From positions 1-48,679 of the forward strand of contig NZ_BMPQ01000049.1 of assembly GCF_014647675.1 (NCBI RefSeq): a stretch of 48,679 bases of DNA, given 5' to 3'. Both the position numbers and the translations under genes were made by a program. Positions 25,041-33,562 of the stretch are shown one piece after another. The notes below the pieces were generated by a model. The model was not told the origin of the DNA, searched no databases, and saw only the letters and a list, made by a program, of their open reading frames with translations. The stretch comes from Streptomyces flaveus (lineage in GTDB: Bacteria; Actinomycetota; Actinomycetes; Streptomycetales; Streptomycetaceae). The stretch's first letter is position 1, and every line of letters begins with the position of its first letter.

Positions 25041-25652
25041 TCAGGAGTCCGCGAGGAGGCTGTCGTCCAGGAACTCCCTTACGTGGCACAGGACTTGCGC
25101 CCGGTCCGTGCCCCGCAGCCCTATCGCCACATGGATGGAGAACCCGTCGAGCAGCGCCCGCAGCCGGGCGGCGAAACGGTCCGGGTCGACCGGCCGGAAC
25201 TCGCCCCTCGACACCCCCTCCGCCAGCAGTGCCACCAGGTCGCGGTGCCAGGCGCCCTCGATCGCGGCCTGGCGGTCGCGGGCCGCGTCGTCGGCGTTCT
25301 GCGAGCGGTTCCAGACCTCCAGCCACAGCGTCCAGTGCGGGTCCCGGTGGCCGTCGGGCACGTACAGGTCGACGTACGCGTCAAGCCGCTCACGGGCGGA
25401 CGTGGTGCGGGTCAGCAGCCGGCCGCGCTCGGCGCCGAGCCGACCCTCGCTCCACTCCAGGGCCTGGAGCAGCAGTTCGTCCTTGGAGTGGAAGTAGTAG
25501 AGGAGATGGCCGCTGCTCATCCCGACCTCACGGCCGAGCGCCGCCATGGTGAGCTTCTCCAGACCGCGCTCGGCGATCATGTCCATGGCGGCGGCGAGCA
25601 CGTCCTCGCGGGGCGGAGCGGGGGTGCGGCGGCGGGCTCCCGGGGCGGTCAT
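25041..25652 (-). CDS. TetR family transcriptional regulator (terminal gene of urease/agmatine operon)
   Basis: A 203-residue protein. ATG at 25652 sits in an ATGA overlap with the upstream small gene, which decides the start over an ATG 24 bases earlier. The DNA-binding domain is MDMIAERGLEKLTMAALGRE, VGMSSGHLLYYFHSKDELLL. The C-terminal pocket is TetR_C-like (LDAYVDLYVPDGHRDPHWTL). As last gene of the ureAB-ureC-agmatine deiminase operon it is positioned to autoregulate the whole unit, probably through the TTAGAG/CTCTAA dyad at 29443-29459. Confidence 0.88.
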   Translation of the reverse strand: MTAPGARRRTPAPPREDVLAAAMDMIAERGLEKLTMAALGREVGMSSGHLLYYFHSKDELLLQALEWSEGRLGAERGRLLTRTTSARERLDAYVDLYVPDGHRDPHWTLWLEVWNRSQNADDAARDRQAAIEGAWHRDLVALLAEGVSRGEFRPVDPDRFAARLRALLDGFSIHVAIGLRGTDRAQVLCHVREFLDDSLLADS

Positions 25653-25918
25653 GCCGCACGCCCCGGCGCACCGCAACAGACGATCTCCTGCGAGGCGGGG
25701 TCGGCGCGGAGACGGCCGCGGGTGTCCTCGGGGTGGACCACCAAGGTGTCACGCGGCCCGGCGGTCGTCATGAACCCCTGCCCGTCGGGGTCCCCCACGG
25801 CGCCGTCGGGGTTCTTGCGGCCGCCGTGCTCCGGGCGGGTCGGCACCTCGGGCAGGAGCCGCAGCCGCAGCGGCCGGGTCAGCCGTGTTCCGCGGGTGAC
25901 GCAGGTCAGCACATTCAC
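25649..25918 (-). CDS. Small conserved-looking protein with C-terminal vicinal cysteines
   Basis: An 89-residue protein with ATG behind ACGGGTGA, 9 bases after the agmatine deiminase stop. It has good codon bias and overlaps tetR by 4 bases, so it is an integral member of the operon. It has no transmembrane segment. Text of note: LTRPLRLRLLPEVPTRPEHG, KNPDGAVGDPDGQG and the end ASQEIVCCGAPGRAA with adjacent cysteines. I do not recognise a family. The Cys-Cys end could bind metal such as urease nickel, but this is speculation. Confidence 0.7.
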   Translation of the reverse strand: MNVLTCVTRGTRLTRPLRLRLLPEVPTRPEHGGRKNPDGAVGDPDGQGFMTTAGPRDTLVVHPEDTRGRLRADPASQEIVCCGAPGRAA

Positions 25919-25927
25919 CCGTAAGTT

Positions 25928-26977
25928 CTACCTGACCACGGCCCTCGGCTGCTGCTGCGTGACGCAGTGGATGCCGCCACCGCCCGCGAAGATCGTCCGC
26001 GCGTCCACCAGCGTCACCGTCCGCTGCGGGAACAGCCGGCGGAAGACGCCGGCCGCGATCTCGTCCCGGGGGTCGTCGAAGCCGCACAGGACGACGCCGC
26101 CGTTGCAGAGATAGTGGTTGATGTAGGAGTAGTCGGCCCAGTGGCCGTCGGCCTCCAGGACGGTCGGGGCGGGCACCTCGACGACCTCCAGGCGGCGGCC
26201 GCGCGCGTCGGTCTGCGCCTTCAGCAGGCCGACGACCTCCTGCGTCACCTCGTGGTCGGGGTGGGCCGGGTCCGGCTGCACATGGGCCACGACCACACCG
26301 GGACGGGCGAACGCGGCGACGATGTCCACATGGCCGAGGGTTCCGAAGCCGCCGGGCGGATAGTCGCCGGTGAGGCCGCGCGGCAACCAGATCGCCTTGC
26401 GAGTGCCGAGGTGGGCGTGGATCTCGGCCTCCACCTGCTCGCGGGTCCAGTGCGGGTTGCGTTCCGGCCCGAGCTGGACCGTCTCCGTCAGCAGAACCGT
26501 GCCCTCGCCGTCGACGTGGATGGCACCGCCTTCGTTGACGAGTTCCGAGGTGTACGTCTTCGCCGAACCCGCGAGGTCGGAGACGTACACGGCGATCTTC
26601 ACGTCGTGCTCCCAGCGCGCCCAGTCCTGGGCACCCCAGCCGTTGAACGTCCAGTCCACGGCGGCGAGTTCACCGGCGCCGTCGGTGAGGAACGTGGGCC
26701 CGATGTCGCGCATCCAGGCGTCGTCGAGGTCCCGCTCGACCGTGTCGATGCCGTGCCCGAGCAGAGCGCGCGCCTCGGCCGACTGTCCGGGGCCGCACAC
26801 CACCGTCACCGGCTCGAAGCGGCGCACCGCGCGGGCGACCGAGGCCCAGGCGATGCGCGCGGCGGCGAGGTCCTCGGGGTCGTCGAAGGTCGGGTTCGGG
26901 CCCGGCCACGCCATCCAGGTGCGCTCGTGCGGGGTCCACTCGGCGGGCATGCGGAAGCCGTCGGCGGCAGCAGACAT
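25928..26977 (-). CDS. aguA: Agmatine deiminase
   Basis: A 349-residue protein of the peptidyl-arginine/agmatine deiminase family, converting agmatine to N-carbamoylputrescine and ammonia in the cytoplasm. Signature text: MPAEWTPHERTWMAWPGPNP at the start, DDAWMRDIGPTFL, NEGGAIHVDGEGTVLLTETV, GTLGHVDIVAAFARPG with the catalytic His, and GGGGIHCVTQQQP with catalytic Cys338. Length matches the family. Being between ureC (25 bases upstream) and the small gene, it links agmatine use to ammonia handling. No downstream carbamoylputrescine amidase gene is in the operon. Confidence 0.93.
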   Translation of the reverse strand: MSAAADGFRMPAEWTPHERTWMAWPGPNPTFDDPEDLAAARIAWASVARAVRRFEPVTVVCGPGQSAEARALLGHGIDTVERDLDDAWMRDIGPTFLTDGAGELAAVDWTFNGWGAQDWARWEHDVKIAVYVSDLAGSAKTYTSELVNEGGAIHVDGEGTVLLTETVQLGPERNPHWTREQVEAEIHAHLGTRKAIWLPRGLTGDYPPGGFGTLGHVDIVAAFARPGVVVAHVQPDPAHPDHEVTQEVVGLLKAQTDARGRRLEVVEVPAPTVLEADGHWADYSYINHYLCNGGVVLCGFDDPRDEIAAGVFRRLFPQRTVTLVDARTIFAGGGGIHCVTQQQPRAVVR

Positions 26978-27002
26978 GAGTGATCCTTACAGGCTGTGAC
27001 AT

Positions 27003-28712
27003 TCAAAAGAAATACAGGCGGTTGAGGGAGACGGACTCGGCCGGTTCGGAGCGCAGCGGCTCTCCGTCGAGCGTGACCAGCCCCGTACGCTGGTCCACAT
27101 CGACCGCTCCGGTACGGGAGTTGAGGCGCAGGTCGGCCGGCCCGATGCCGCGCGTGCCCCGTACGGCGACCCTGCGGCGCCGGGTCGGCATCGAGTCGTT
27201 GCCCTGGTCGACGGCCGCCCGGGCGACGAAGGCGACCGAGATGTCGGCGGGCGTGGCGCCGTGGGCCCCGAACTGCGGGCCGAGGACGAGGGGTTCGCAG
27301 GTGTCGGTGGCGGCGCCCGGGTCACCGACCACTCCGTACGCCGGGAAGCCGGCCTTGAGCACCAGCTGCGGCTTGGCGCCGAAGTACTCCGGCCGCCACA
27401 GCACGATGTCGGCGAGCTTGCCGACCTCGATCGACCCCACCTCGTGGGCGAGGCCGTGCGCGATGGCCGGGTTGATCGTCAGCTTGGCCATGTAGCGCAG
27501 GACGCGCTCGTTGTCGTGGTCGTCGGGTGCGCCGAACTCGGCCTTCATCTTCCCGGCCATCGCGAACGTACGGCGGACGGTCTCGCCGGCCCGCCCCATC
27601 CCCTGCGCGTCCGACGACGTGATGCCGATCGCGCCCAGGTCGTGCAGCACGTCCTCGGCGCCCATGGTCCCGGCGCGGATGCGGTCGCGGGCCATGGCGG
27701 CGTCGCCGGGCAGGTCGGTCTTGAGGTCGTGGACAGAGACGATCATGTCGTAGTGCTCGGCGACGGCGTCCCGGCCGAAGGGGAGGGTGGGGTTGGTGGA
27801 GGAGCCGATGACGTTCGGGACGCCGGCCATCTTCAGCACGTTCGGGACGTGTCCGCCGCCGCAGCCCTCGATGTGGAAGGCGTGGATGGTCCGGCCCTCC
27901 AGCACACGCAGGGTGTCCTCGACCGACAGGCATTCGTTCAACCCGTCGCTGTGCAGGGCCACTTGGACGTCGTGTTCCTCGGCGACACGCAAGGCGGTGT
28001 CCAGGGCACGCGTGTGGGCGCCCATGTCCTCGTGCACCTTGAAGCCGGACGCGCCGCCCTCGGCGAGGGCCTCCACCAAGGGCGCCGAGGAGGACGACGA
28101 ACCGCGCCCGAGGAAGCCGATGTTGACCGGCCAGGCGTCGAAGGCGTTGAACGCGTGCCGCAGCGCCCACGGCGAGTTGACCCCGACGCCCCACACGGGC
28201 CCGAACTCCTGCCCGATGATCGTGGTGACGCCGGAGGCGAGCGAGGCTTCCATGATCCGCGGCGACAGCAGGTGGACGTGGGTGTCGACGGCTCCGGCGG
28301 TCGCGATGAGCCCCTCGCCGGACACGATCGAGGTCCCGGTGCCCACGACGACGTCGACCCCGTCGAGGGTGTCGGGGTTCCCGGCCCGCCCGACCGAGCA
28401 GATCCGGCCTTCCCTGATGCCGATGGAGACCTTGCGGATCCCCAGCGCCGCGTCGATCACGACGACGTTGCTGATGACCACGTCACAGGTCTCCCGGACG
28501 GCGGCCGCCTTGAGGTGCAGTCCGTCCCGGGCGGTCTTGCCGAACCCGGCGAGGAACTCGTCGCCGTAGCGCTGGGAGTCGGACTCGACGCGGATCGTCA
28601 GGCCGGAGTCGCCCAGCCGTATCCGGTCGCCCGCGCGCGGGCCGTGGGTGGCGGCGTACTCGTACGGGCTGGGGCGGCGGGCCTCTGCGGGGTGGCCTCC
28701 TGGGCGGCTCAT
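27003..28712 (-). CDS. ureC: Urease subunit alpha
   Basis: A 569-residue nickel metallohydrolase subunit. All expected metal ligands are present: His145 and His147 (THVHLLSP), Lys225 to be carbamylated (GFKVHEDMG), His254 (ALHSDGLNE), His280 (HIEGCGGGH) and Asp368 (SSDAQGMGRAGE). The mobile flap differs from Klebsiella: VCHHLD becomes SVHDLK, so the flap Cys is Val327 and the catalytic His328 is kept. ATG overlaps the ureAB stop (ATGA). It lacks neighbouring ureD/E/F/G, so nickel loading must use proteins encoded elsewhere. The divergent flap suggests the second, atypical actinobacterial urease type. Confidence 0.93.
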   Translation of the reverse strand: MSRPGGHPAEARRPSPYEYAATHGPRAGDRIRLGDSGLTIRVESDSQRYGDEFLAGFGKTARDGLHLKAAAVRETCDVVISNVVVIDAALGIRKVSIGIREGRICSVGRAGNPDTLDGVDVVVGTGTSIVSGEGLIATAGAVDTHVHLLSPRIMEASLASGVTTIIGQEFGPVWGVGVNSPWALRHAFNAFDAWPVNIGFLGRGSSSSSAPLVEALAEGGASGFKVHEDMGAHTRALDTALRVAEEHDVQVALHSDGLNECLSVEDTLRVLEGRTIHAFHIEGCGGGHVPNVLKMAGVPNVIGSSTNPTLPFGRDAVAEHYDMIVSVHDLKTDLPGDAAMARDRIRAGTMGAEDVLHDLGAIGITSSDAQGMGRAGETVRRTFAMAGKMKAEFGAPDDHDNERVLRYMAKLTINPAIAHGLAHEVGSIEVGKLADIVLWRPEYFGAKPQLVLKAGFPAYGVVGDPGAATDTCEPLVLGPQFGAHGATPADISVAFVARAAVDQGNDSMPTRRRRVAVRGTRGIGPADLRLNSRTGAVDVDQRTGLVTLDGEPLRSEPAESVSLNRLYFF

Positions 28713-29413
28713 CGCTCGACCTCCTGATCAGGTATTTCCGGTACGCCGAGGTAGCCGCAGGCGGCGGCGCGGCGCAGTGCCTCCTCACGGGCGCCGGGTG
28801 CGTCCAGTGCCCCGTCGACCAGACCGGCGAACCCGATGGCGATCCGGTCGCCCCCGATGGGCACCAGCCCGACCTCGAGGCTCTCCCCCGGCCCGAACCG
28901 CACGGACGACCCGGCGGGTACGGCGAGCCGCATCCCGTAAGCCCACTCCCGTGCGAAGTCGAGCCGCGGGTTGGCCTCGAAGAAGTGGAAGTGGGAGGTC
29001 ACGGAGACCGGCACGGTGGCGGTGTTGCTGACCGTCAGCCGGACGGCCGCCTCGGGCTCGGCGTGCTCGGGACCCGGCAGCAGCGCGCCCGGAGCCCGCT
29101 CACCGAGACTCCCGCCGATCGGGTCGCTCACGACCGCGAGCCGCGAACCGTCGTCGAAGACCGCCTCGACGTGCACCTCGGTGACGACGTCCGCGACACC
29201 CGGCAGCACGTCGTCCGGGCCGAGCACGGATCTGGCGCGCTCGACGGCCTCCGCAAGCCGGGCACCGTCGCGGGCGGCCTCGCAGACGGTGTCCGCGATC
29301 AGCGCGGTCGCCTCCGGCACGTTGAGCCGCAGACCGCGGGCGCGGCGGGCGCGGGCCAGCTCGGCGGCTCCGAAGAGCAGCAGCCGGTCACGCTCCGTGG
29401 GAGTCAGTCTCAT
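28709..29413 (-). CDS. ureAB: Urease gamma-beta fusion subunit
   Basis: A 234-residue fusion. Residues 1-100 are the gamma subunit (MRLTPTERDRLLLFGAAELA, LNVPEATALIADTVCEAARD). Residues about 105-234 are the beta subunit (VTSHFHFFEANPRLDFAREW, AYGMRLAVPAGSSVRFGPGE). The ribosome site is GAGGAGGTG, 9-10 bases before ATG. It heads an operon with ureC, agmatine deiminase, the small Cys-Cys protein and tetR. Gamma-beta fusions are known from Helicobacter and several actinobacteria. The beta part is shorter and more divergent than usual. Confidence 0.9.
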   Translation of the reverse strand: MRLTPTERDRLLLFGAAELARARRARGLRLNVPEATALIADTVCEAARDGARLAEAVERARSVLGPDDVLPGVADVVTEVHVEAVFDDGSRLAVVSDPIGGSLGERAPGALLPGPEHAEPEAAVRLTVSNTATVPVSVTSHFHFFEANPRLDFAREWAYGMRLAVPAGSSVRFGPGESLEVGLVPIGGDRIAIGFAGLVDGALDAPGAREEALRRAAACGYLGVPEIPDQEVER

Positions 29414-29442
29414 GCCGCGGGCACCTCCTCGCTTCGCTCACG

Positions 29443-29459
29443 TTAGAGCAACACTCTAA
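29443..29459. promoter_or_regulatory. TTAGAG-CAACA-CTCTAA dyad (probable TetR operator)
   Basis: A perfect 6+6 inverted repeat with a 5-base spacer lies 29 bases upstream of the ureAB start, inside the expected promoter. The 17-base size is usual for TetR operators. The operon's last gene encodes a TetR protein. Confidence 0.65.
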
Positions 29460-29552
29460 GCATGGAATACCTGGGGGTGAAGTGTTGACTCAGCCAAACC
29501 GATCCCCCACATTGCACGTCGCTCTAATTCTCGAGACACCTCAGGCGGCCGA

Positions 29553-29765
29553 TCAAGGGAGACCTGCATGCCCATGGAACAGCGCGGAGTCGACACCATC
29601 CCCGACGAGGAACGCACGAGCGGCCCGCGGGACCTGGTCTCGAATGCCGCCGGCGAGGAGCGTCCGCCAGTGCTTGCCGTTGTCCGTCGTCACCAGCAAG
29701 CCGCGCACGCGCTCGTCCTCACCCTCGCCCTCGCTCTGGGTGAGGGACAGTGCCGCGGTGCCGCC
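29553..29765 (-). pseudogene. Fragment with a BNR/Asp-box repeat
   Basis: The frame reads LSLTQSEGEGEDERVRGLLV, TTDNGKHWRTLLAGGI, then about 35 further residues to a stop. TTDNGKHW fits the Asp-box (S/T-x-D-x-G-x-x-W) of BNR beta-propellers. No start or other propeller blades are seen and a terminator lies just upstream at 29804. It is probably a leftover of a deleted gene. Confidence 0.3.
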
Positions 29766-29803
29766 CCGCACGCGGCGAGGTCCCGGCCGACAGCGCCGCA
29801 CGA

Positions 29804-29833
29804 CCCGCCGACCGGCATGGGCCGGTCGGCGGG
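29804..29833 (-). terminator. Terminator of the amide/peptide ABC operon
   Basis: CCCGCCGACCGGC pairs perfectly with GCCGGTCGGCGGG (13 bp, 4-base loop), 28 bases past the stop of the last ATPase gene on the minus strand. Confidence 0.85.
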
Positions 29834-29860
29834 CTGGAAGCCGCACCGCGTCCGGTCGAT

Positions 29861-30685
29861 TCACGTTCTGGCGGGCTCGTCGTCGAGGCGGAACCTCGGG
29901 TCGCCCGGTACGGACGCGAGGAGTTGAGCGGTGTACGGGTGGTTCGGCGCGGCGAAGGTGGCTCCGGTCGGGCCGAGTTCGACGAGGTCCCCGTGCAGCA
30001 GGACCGCGACCGTGTCGCTGACGTGCCGGACGACGGCCAGGTCGTGCGAGATGAACAGCATCGTCAGCGAGAGCCGACGGCGCAGATCGGCGAGCAGGTT
30101 GAGGATCTCGGCCTGGGTCGTCAGGTCGAGGGCCGAGGTGATCTCGTCGGCGATGACGAACCGGGGACGCGGTGCGAGGGCCCGTGCGATCGCCAGCCGC
30201 TGCCGTTGACCGCCGGAGAACTCGTGCGGGTAGCGGTCCATGGCGTCCGGGTCGAGGCTCACCTGGCTGAGCAGCTCGGCGATCCGGGTCCGGACCGGTT
30301 TGACCCTGGCCCGGATCGGATCGAGTGCCTCGGCGAGCGACTGCGCGACGGTGCGCCGCGGGTCGAACGAGGAGTACGGGTCCTGCGGAATCATCTGGAC
30401 CGTCGCGGCTCCCGCCCGTCCGCGCGAGGTGCTCAGCGGGGCGCCGTCCACGAGGATCCGGCCGCTCGACGGCCTGTGGACACCGACGAGTGTCCGCGCG
30501 AGCGTCGTCTTGCCCGACCCGGACTCGCCGACGAGTGCGAGGGTGCTGCCCCGGGGGATGTCGAACGAGACTCCCTTGAGCACCCTGCGGGCCGCGGCGC
30601 CGTGGCCGAGCTCGACGGTGAGGTCGTTGACGCGCAGCAGCGGGGCGGCCGTCTGCGGGTCCGGTGCGGTGGCGGTGGCGGACAT
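29861..30685 (-). CDS. Peptide-type ABC transporter ATP-binding protein (DppF/OppF type)
   Basis: A 274-residue ATPase with Walker A GESGSGKTTLART, Q-loop MIPQDPYSSFDPRR, signature EFSGGQRQRLAIARAL, Walker B FVIADEITSALD and H-loop FISHDLAVV. The C-terminal extension HPYTAQLLASVPGDPRF is typical of the oligopeptide/dipeptide subfamily. ATG shares one base with the stop of the permease-ATPase fusion (TGATG). Together with the DppD-like half of that fusion it forms the heterodimeric motor of the importer. Confidence 0.93.
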   Translation of the reverse strand: MSATATAPDPQTAAPLLRVNDLTVELGHGAAARRVLKGVSFDIPRGSTLALVGESGSGKTTLARTLVGVHRPSSGRILVDGAPLSTSRGRAGAATVQMIPQDPYSSFDPRRTVAQSLAEALDPIRARVKPVRTRIAELLSQVSLDPDAMDRYPHEFSGGQRQRLAIARALAPRPRFVIADEITSALDLTTQAEILNLLADLRRRLSLTMLFISHDLAVVRHVSDTVAVLLHGDLVELGPTGATFAAPNHPYTAQLLASVPGDPRFRLDDEPART

Positions 30686-32541
30686 CAGCGGCTCCCTTCC
30701 GCGGCCGGGGGGCGGTCCGCGGCTTTGTCGGAAAGGTCGTCAGACGGCGCCCCGCTCGGCTGCGCCGCATGCGCGCCGGCCGTCCACCGGACGGCGCTGA
30801 GGGCTCCGCCGGCCTCGGCCGCGGCGGGCGTCGCCGCGAGCAATGCGCGGGTGTACGGGTGGGTGACCGTCCCCCGGCGCAGGTCGCCGCCCGTCGTCCG
30901 GTCGACGACCCGGCCGCCGTGGAGCACCAGGACGGTGTCACAGAGCACACCGACCACGCCGATGTCGTGCGAGATGAACAGCATCGCCGTGCCGTGCTCG
31001 CGGTTGATGCGCCGGAACTGCCGCAGAACCTCCGCCTGGACGGTGACGTCGAGGGCCGTCGTCGGTTCGTCGGCGATGAGCAGCCGCGGATTCGTCGTCA
31101 TCGCGGAGGCGATCGAGGCGCGCTGGAGCATGCCGCCGCTCAGCTCGTGCGGGTGCTGACGCAGCCGCCGGTCCGGCTCTGTGACGTGGATGTCGGCCAG
31201 GGCGCGGACCATGTCCTGCGCGGCCTGACGCCGGGGCGTCCCCAGATGCACCCTGGCCACCTCGGTGAGCTGGGTGCCGAGCCTCAGCGCGGGGTTGAAC
31301 GTGCCGATCGGGTCCTGGTAGACGATGCCGATCTCGGTCGCGAGGCGTCGCTCCGGCGGTGTTCCGAGCAGGTCGAGGTCGCCGAGGGCGAGGCGCGACG
31401 CGTTCGCCCGCACGCCCTCGGGGAGCAGGCCCGCGACCGCCATGGCGATGGTGGACTTGCCCGAGCCCGACTCCCCGACGAGGCCGACGATCTGGCCGGC
31501 CCCGATGGTGAACGACACGTCGTCGACGAGTGTCCGGTCGCCGGCCCGCACGGTCAGCCCGGCGACGGTCAGCAGGCCGTCCGGCTCCGTGCCGGCCGCT
31601 GCCCCCGCACTGCCCGACGCCTGAAGCGCCTGAGGCGCCTGCGCCGCGCCGTCCTGTGCCGGGGCGGCCGGTCCCGCCGCGTCCGCCGTCTTGGCCGGTG
31701 CGGGCGCTGTGCCGCGGGTTCGCGGGTCGACGAGTGAGGCCACGCCGTCTCCGAGGAGCATGGCGCCCACACCGGTGACGATGAGCATGATCGACGGAGC
31801 GAGGACGATCGACGGCTGGGCGAAGATCGACGGCAGCGCCTCGTTGAGCAGCCGGCCCCAGTCGTACTGCGGGTTCTGCACACCGAGGCCGACGAACGAC
31901 AGACTGCTGATGTCGAGCAGGGACAGGGTGAAGCTCGAACTGAGGAGCACCAGCAGAGGCCCGCTGATGTTCGGCAGGACATGCCGGCCCAGGATGCGCA
32001 GGCCGGGAACGCCGAGCAGGCGCGCGGTGAGCACGTAGTCCTTGTCCGCGACGGTCGCAGCGAGATTCGCCGTCAACCGCGCGAACCCGGGGACGCCGGC
32101 GACGGCGATCGCGACGATCGCGGACCCCATGCCCGGCCCGAGCACCGCCGCGATGACGAGGGCGAGCACGAGCGAGGGGAAGGCCACCGCCGAGTCGATG
32201 AGCCGCAGACAGGTCTCGCGCAGCCACCCGGGGGCCAGGTGGACCAGCGCGCCGATCGCGACGCCGACGACGAACGAGGCGGCGGTGGCGGCGGCGGCCA
32301 TGAGCAGGGTGAGGCGGGTCGCGACGAGCGCCCGGGCGAGGACGTCACGGCCGAAGGCGTCGGTGCCGAGGAGATGCTCGGCACCGGGCCCCAGCCGGGC
32401 GTCGTCGGTGAGGGTCTCGGCGGAGCCGCTCAGCAGCGGCGGGGCCACGAGGGCCACGACGAGGAGCAGTCCGAGGATCACCGCGCCGGACAGCAGCGAC
32501 GGGTTGCGGCGCCATCGGCGCACGGTCGTGTCAGTGGCCAC
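30685..32541 (-). CDS. Fused ABC permease-ATPase (DppC-DppD type)
   Basis: A 618-residue protein; GTG at 32541 is chosen for its GAGGGAGG ribosome site five bases upstream. Residues 1-280 form a DppC-type permease (LLGTDAFGRDVLARALVATR, LSFVGLGVQNPQYDWGRLLN). An Ala/Pro/Gly/Gln linker (about 285-325) joins an ATPase with GESGSGKSTIAMAVAGLLPE, YQDPIGTFNPALRLG, HELSGGMLQRASIASAM, LLIADEPTTALD and FISHDIGVV. These parts are normally separate genes. Fusion fixes a permease:ATPase stoichiometry and is known in some actinobacteria. It overlaps the upstream permease by 11 bases. Confidence 0.92.
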   Translation of the reverse strand: MATDTTVRRWRRNPSLLSGAVILGLLLVVALVAPPLLSGSAETLTDDARLGPGAEHLLGTDAFGRDVLARALVATRLTLLMAAAATAASFVVGVAIGALVHLAPGWLRETCLRLIDSAVAFPSLVLALVIAAVLGPGMGSAIVAIAVAGVPGFARLTANLAATVADKDYVLTARLLGVPGLRILGRHVLPNISGPLLVLLSSSFTLSLLDISSLSFVGLGVQNPQYDWGRLLNEALPSIFAQPSIVLAPSIMLIVTGVGAMLLGDGVASLVDPRTRGTAPAPAKTADAAGPAAPAQDGAAQAPQALQASGSAGAAAGTEPDGLLTVAGLTVRAGDRTLVDDVSFTIGAGQIVGLVGESGSGKSTIAMAVAGLLPEGVRANASRLALGDLDLLGTPPERRLATEIGIVYQDPIGTFNPALRLGTQLTEVARVHLGTPRRQAAQDMVRALADIHVTEPDRRLRQHPHELSGGMLQRASIASAMTTNPRLLIADEPTTALDVTVQAEVLRQFRRINREHGTAMLFISHDIGVVGVLCDTVLVLHGGRVVDRTTGGDLRRGTVTHPYTRALLAATPAAAEAGGALSAVRWTAGAHAAQPSGAPSDDLSDKAADRPPAAEGSR

Positions 32542-33562
32542 GACGACCTCCCTCAAGAGTGCGGGGGTCGACGATGCCGAGGACGACGTCGACGAGGAGG
32601 TTGACGAGCAGGGCGAGCATGCCGACGACGAGGATGATGCCCTGGATCACCGGATAGTCCTTGTAGATGATCGCCTGGACGACCTCGGTGCCGAGCCCTG
32701 GGTAGGTGAAGACGTTCTCCAGGATGATCGTCCCGCCGAGCAGGGACGTGAGGACGAGACCGCTCAGGGTGAGGACACTCGTCACGAGGTTGGGCAGCGC
32801 GTGGCGGAGGTGGAGACGCACGGATCCCAGACGGTGGCCGCGGGCGGTCCTCATGTAGTCCTGGGCGAGCACCGAGGCCGTCTCCTGCCGGACGACCCGG
32901 GCGATGGCGAAGGCCGGGCCGATGCAGAGCGCGGCGATCGGCAGGACGAGCGCGCTCGGTGTCGTGGCGCCGCCGGACGGCAGCAGCCCGAGGCTGATCG
33001 AGAACAGGACGATGAGGAGGGTCGCGACGACGTAGACCGGCGCCGACGCGAGGAGCCCGGCGACCGTGCCGAAGCCGACGCCGAGCCGGCGGCGGCGTCC
33101 GTCACGGGTGAGGACACCGACGGTCATGCCCAGCGGGACGGCGATGACAAGGGAGAGCAGGACGGCCGGGATGACGAGCTGGACGGTGTACGGCAACCGG
33201 GTCGCGACGATGTCCGCGACCGGGGTGTCGAACCGGAACGAGGTGCCGAGCCGCCCGGACGCGATGTCGCCGAGGTAGTGGACGAACCGCGTCGCCATCG
33301 GCTCGTCGAGGCCCAGTCGTTCGCGTATCGCCGCGAGCGTGGCCGGGGACGAGTTGGTGCCGGCGATCGCGCGGGCCGGGTCCCCGGGCAGCAGGGGCAC
33401 GATGAGGAACGTCACGAGGACGAGCAGCAGCACGGACATCAGCAGGCCGCCCGCCCGGCGGACGGCGAACCCGGCCCAGCCACCGCCCAGCCGCAGCCGG
33501 GGAGCGCGCCGGACGGGTGCGGCGGGCAGCGGTCCGGTCGGGACCGCGGATCCGGCGCTCAC
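32531..33562 (-). CDS. Peptide-type ABC transporter permease (DppB type)
   Basis: A 343-residue membrane protein; GTG at 33562 lies in a GTGA overlap with the amidase stop, so the long upstream open extension is rejected. It shows LLMSVLLLVLVTFLIVPLLP, the DppB-like loop GLDEPMATRFVHYLGDIASG with RLGTSFRFDTPVADIVATRL, the EAA-like YMRTARGHRLGSVRLHLRHA, LPNLV, and LGGTIILENVFTYPGLG, all standard for DppB/OppB subunits. It pairs with the permease half of the fusion encoded next. Confidence 0.93.
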   Translation of the reverse strand: MSAGSAVPTGPLPAAPVRRAPRLRLGGGWAGFAVRRAGGLLMSVLLLVLVTFLIVPLLPGDPARAIAGTNSSPATLAAIRERLGLDEPMATRFVHYLGDIASGRLGTSFRFDTPVADIVATRLPYTVQLVIPAVLLSLVIAVPLGMTVGVLTRDGRRRRLGVGFGTVAGLLASAPVYVVATLLIVLFSISLGLLPSGGATTPSALVLPIAALCIGPAFAIARVVRQETASVLAQDYMRTARGHRLGSVRLHLRHALPNLVTSVLTLSGLVLTSLLGGTIILENVFTYPGLGTEVVQAIIYKDYPVIQGIILVVGMLALLVNLLVDVVLGIVDPRTLEGGRRGH

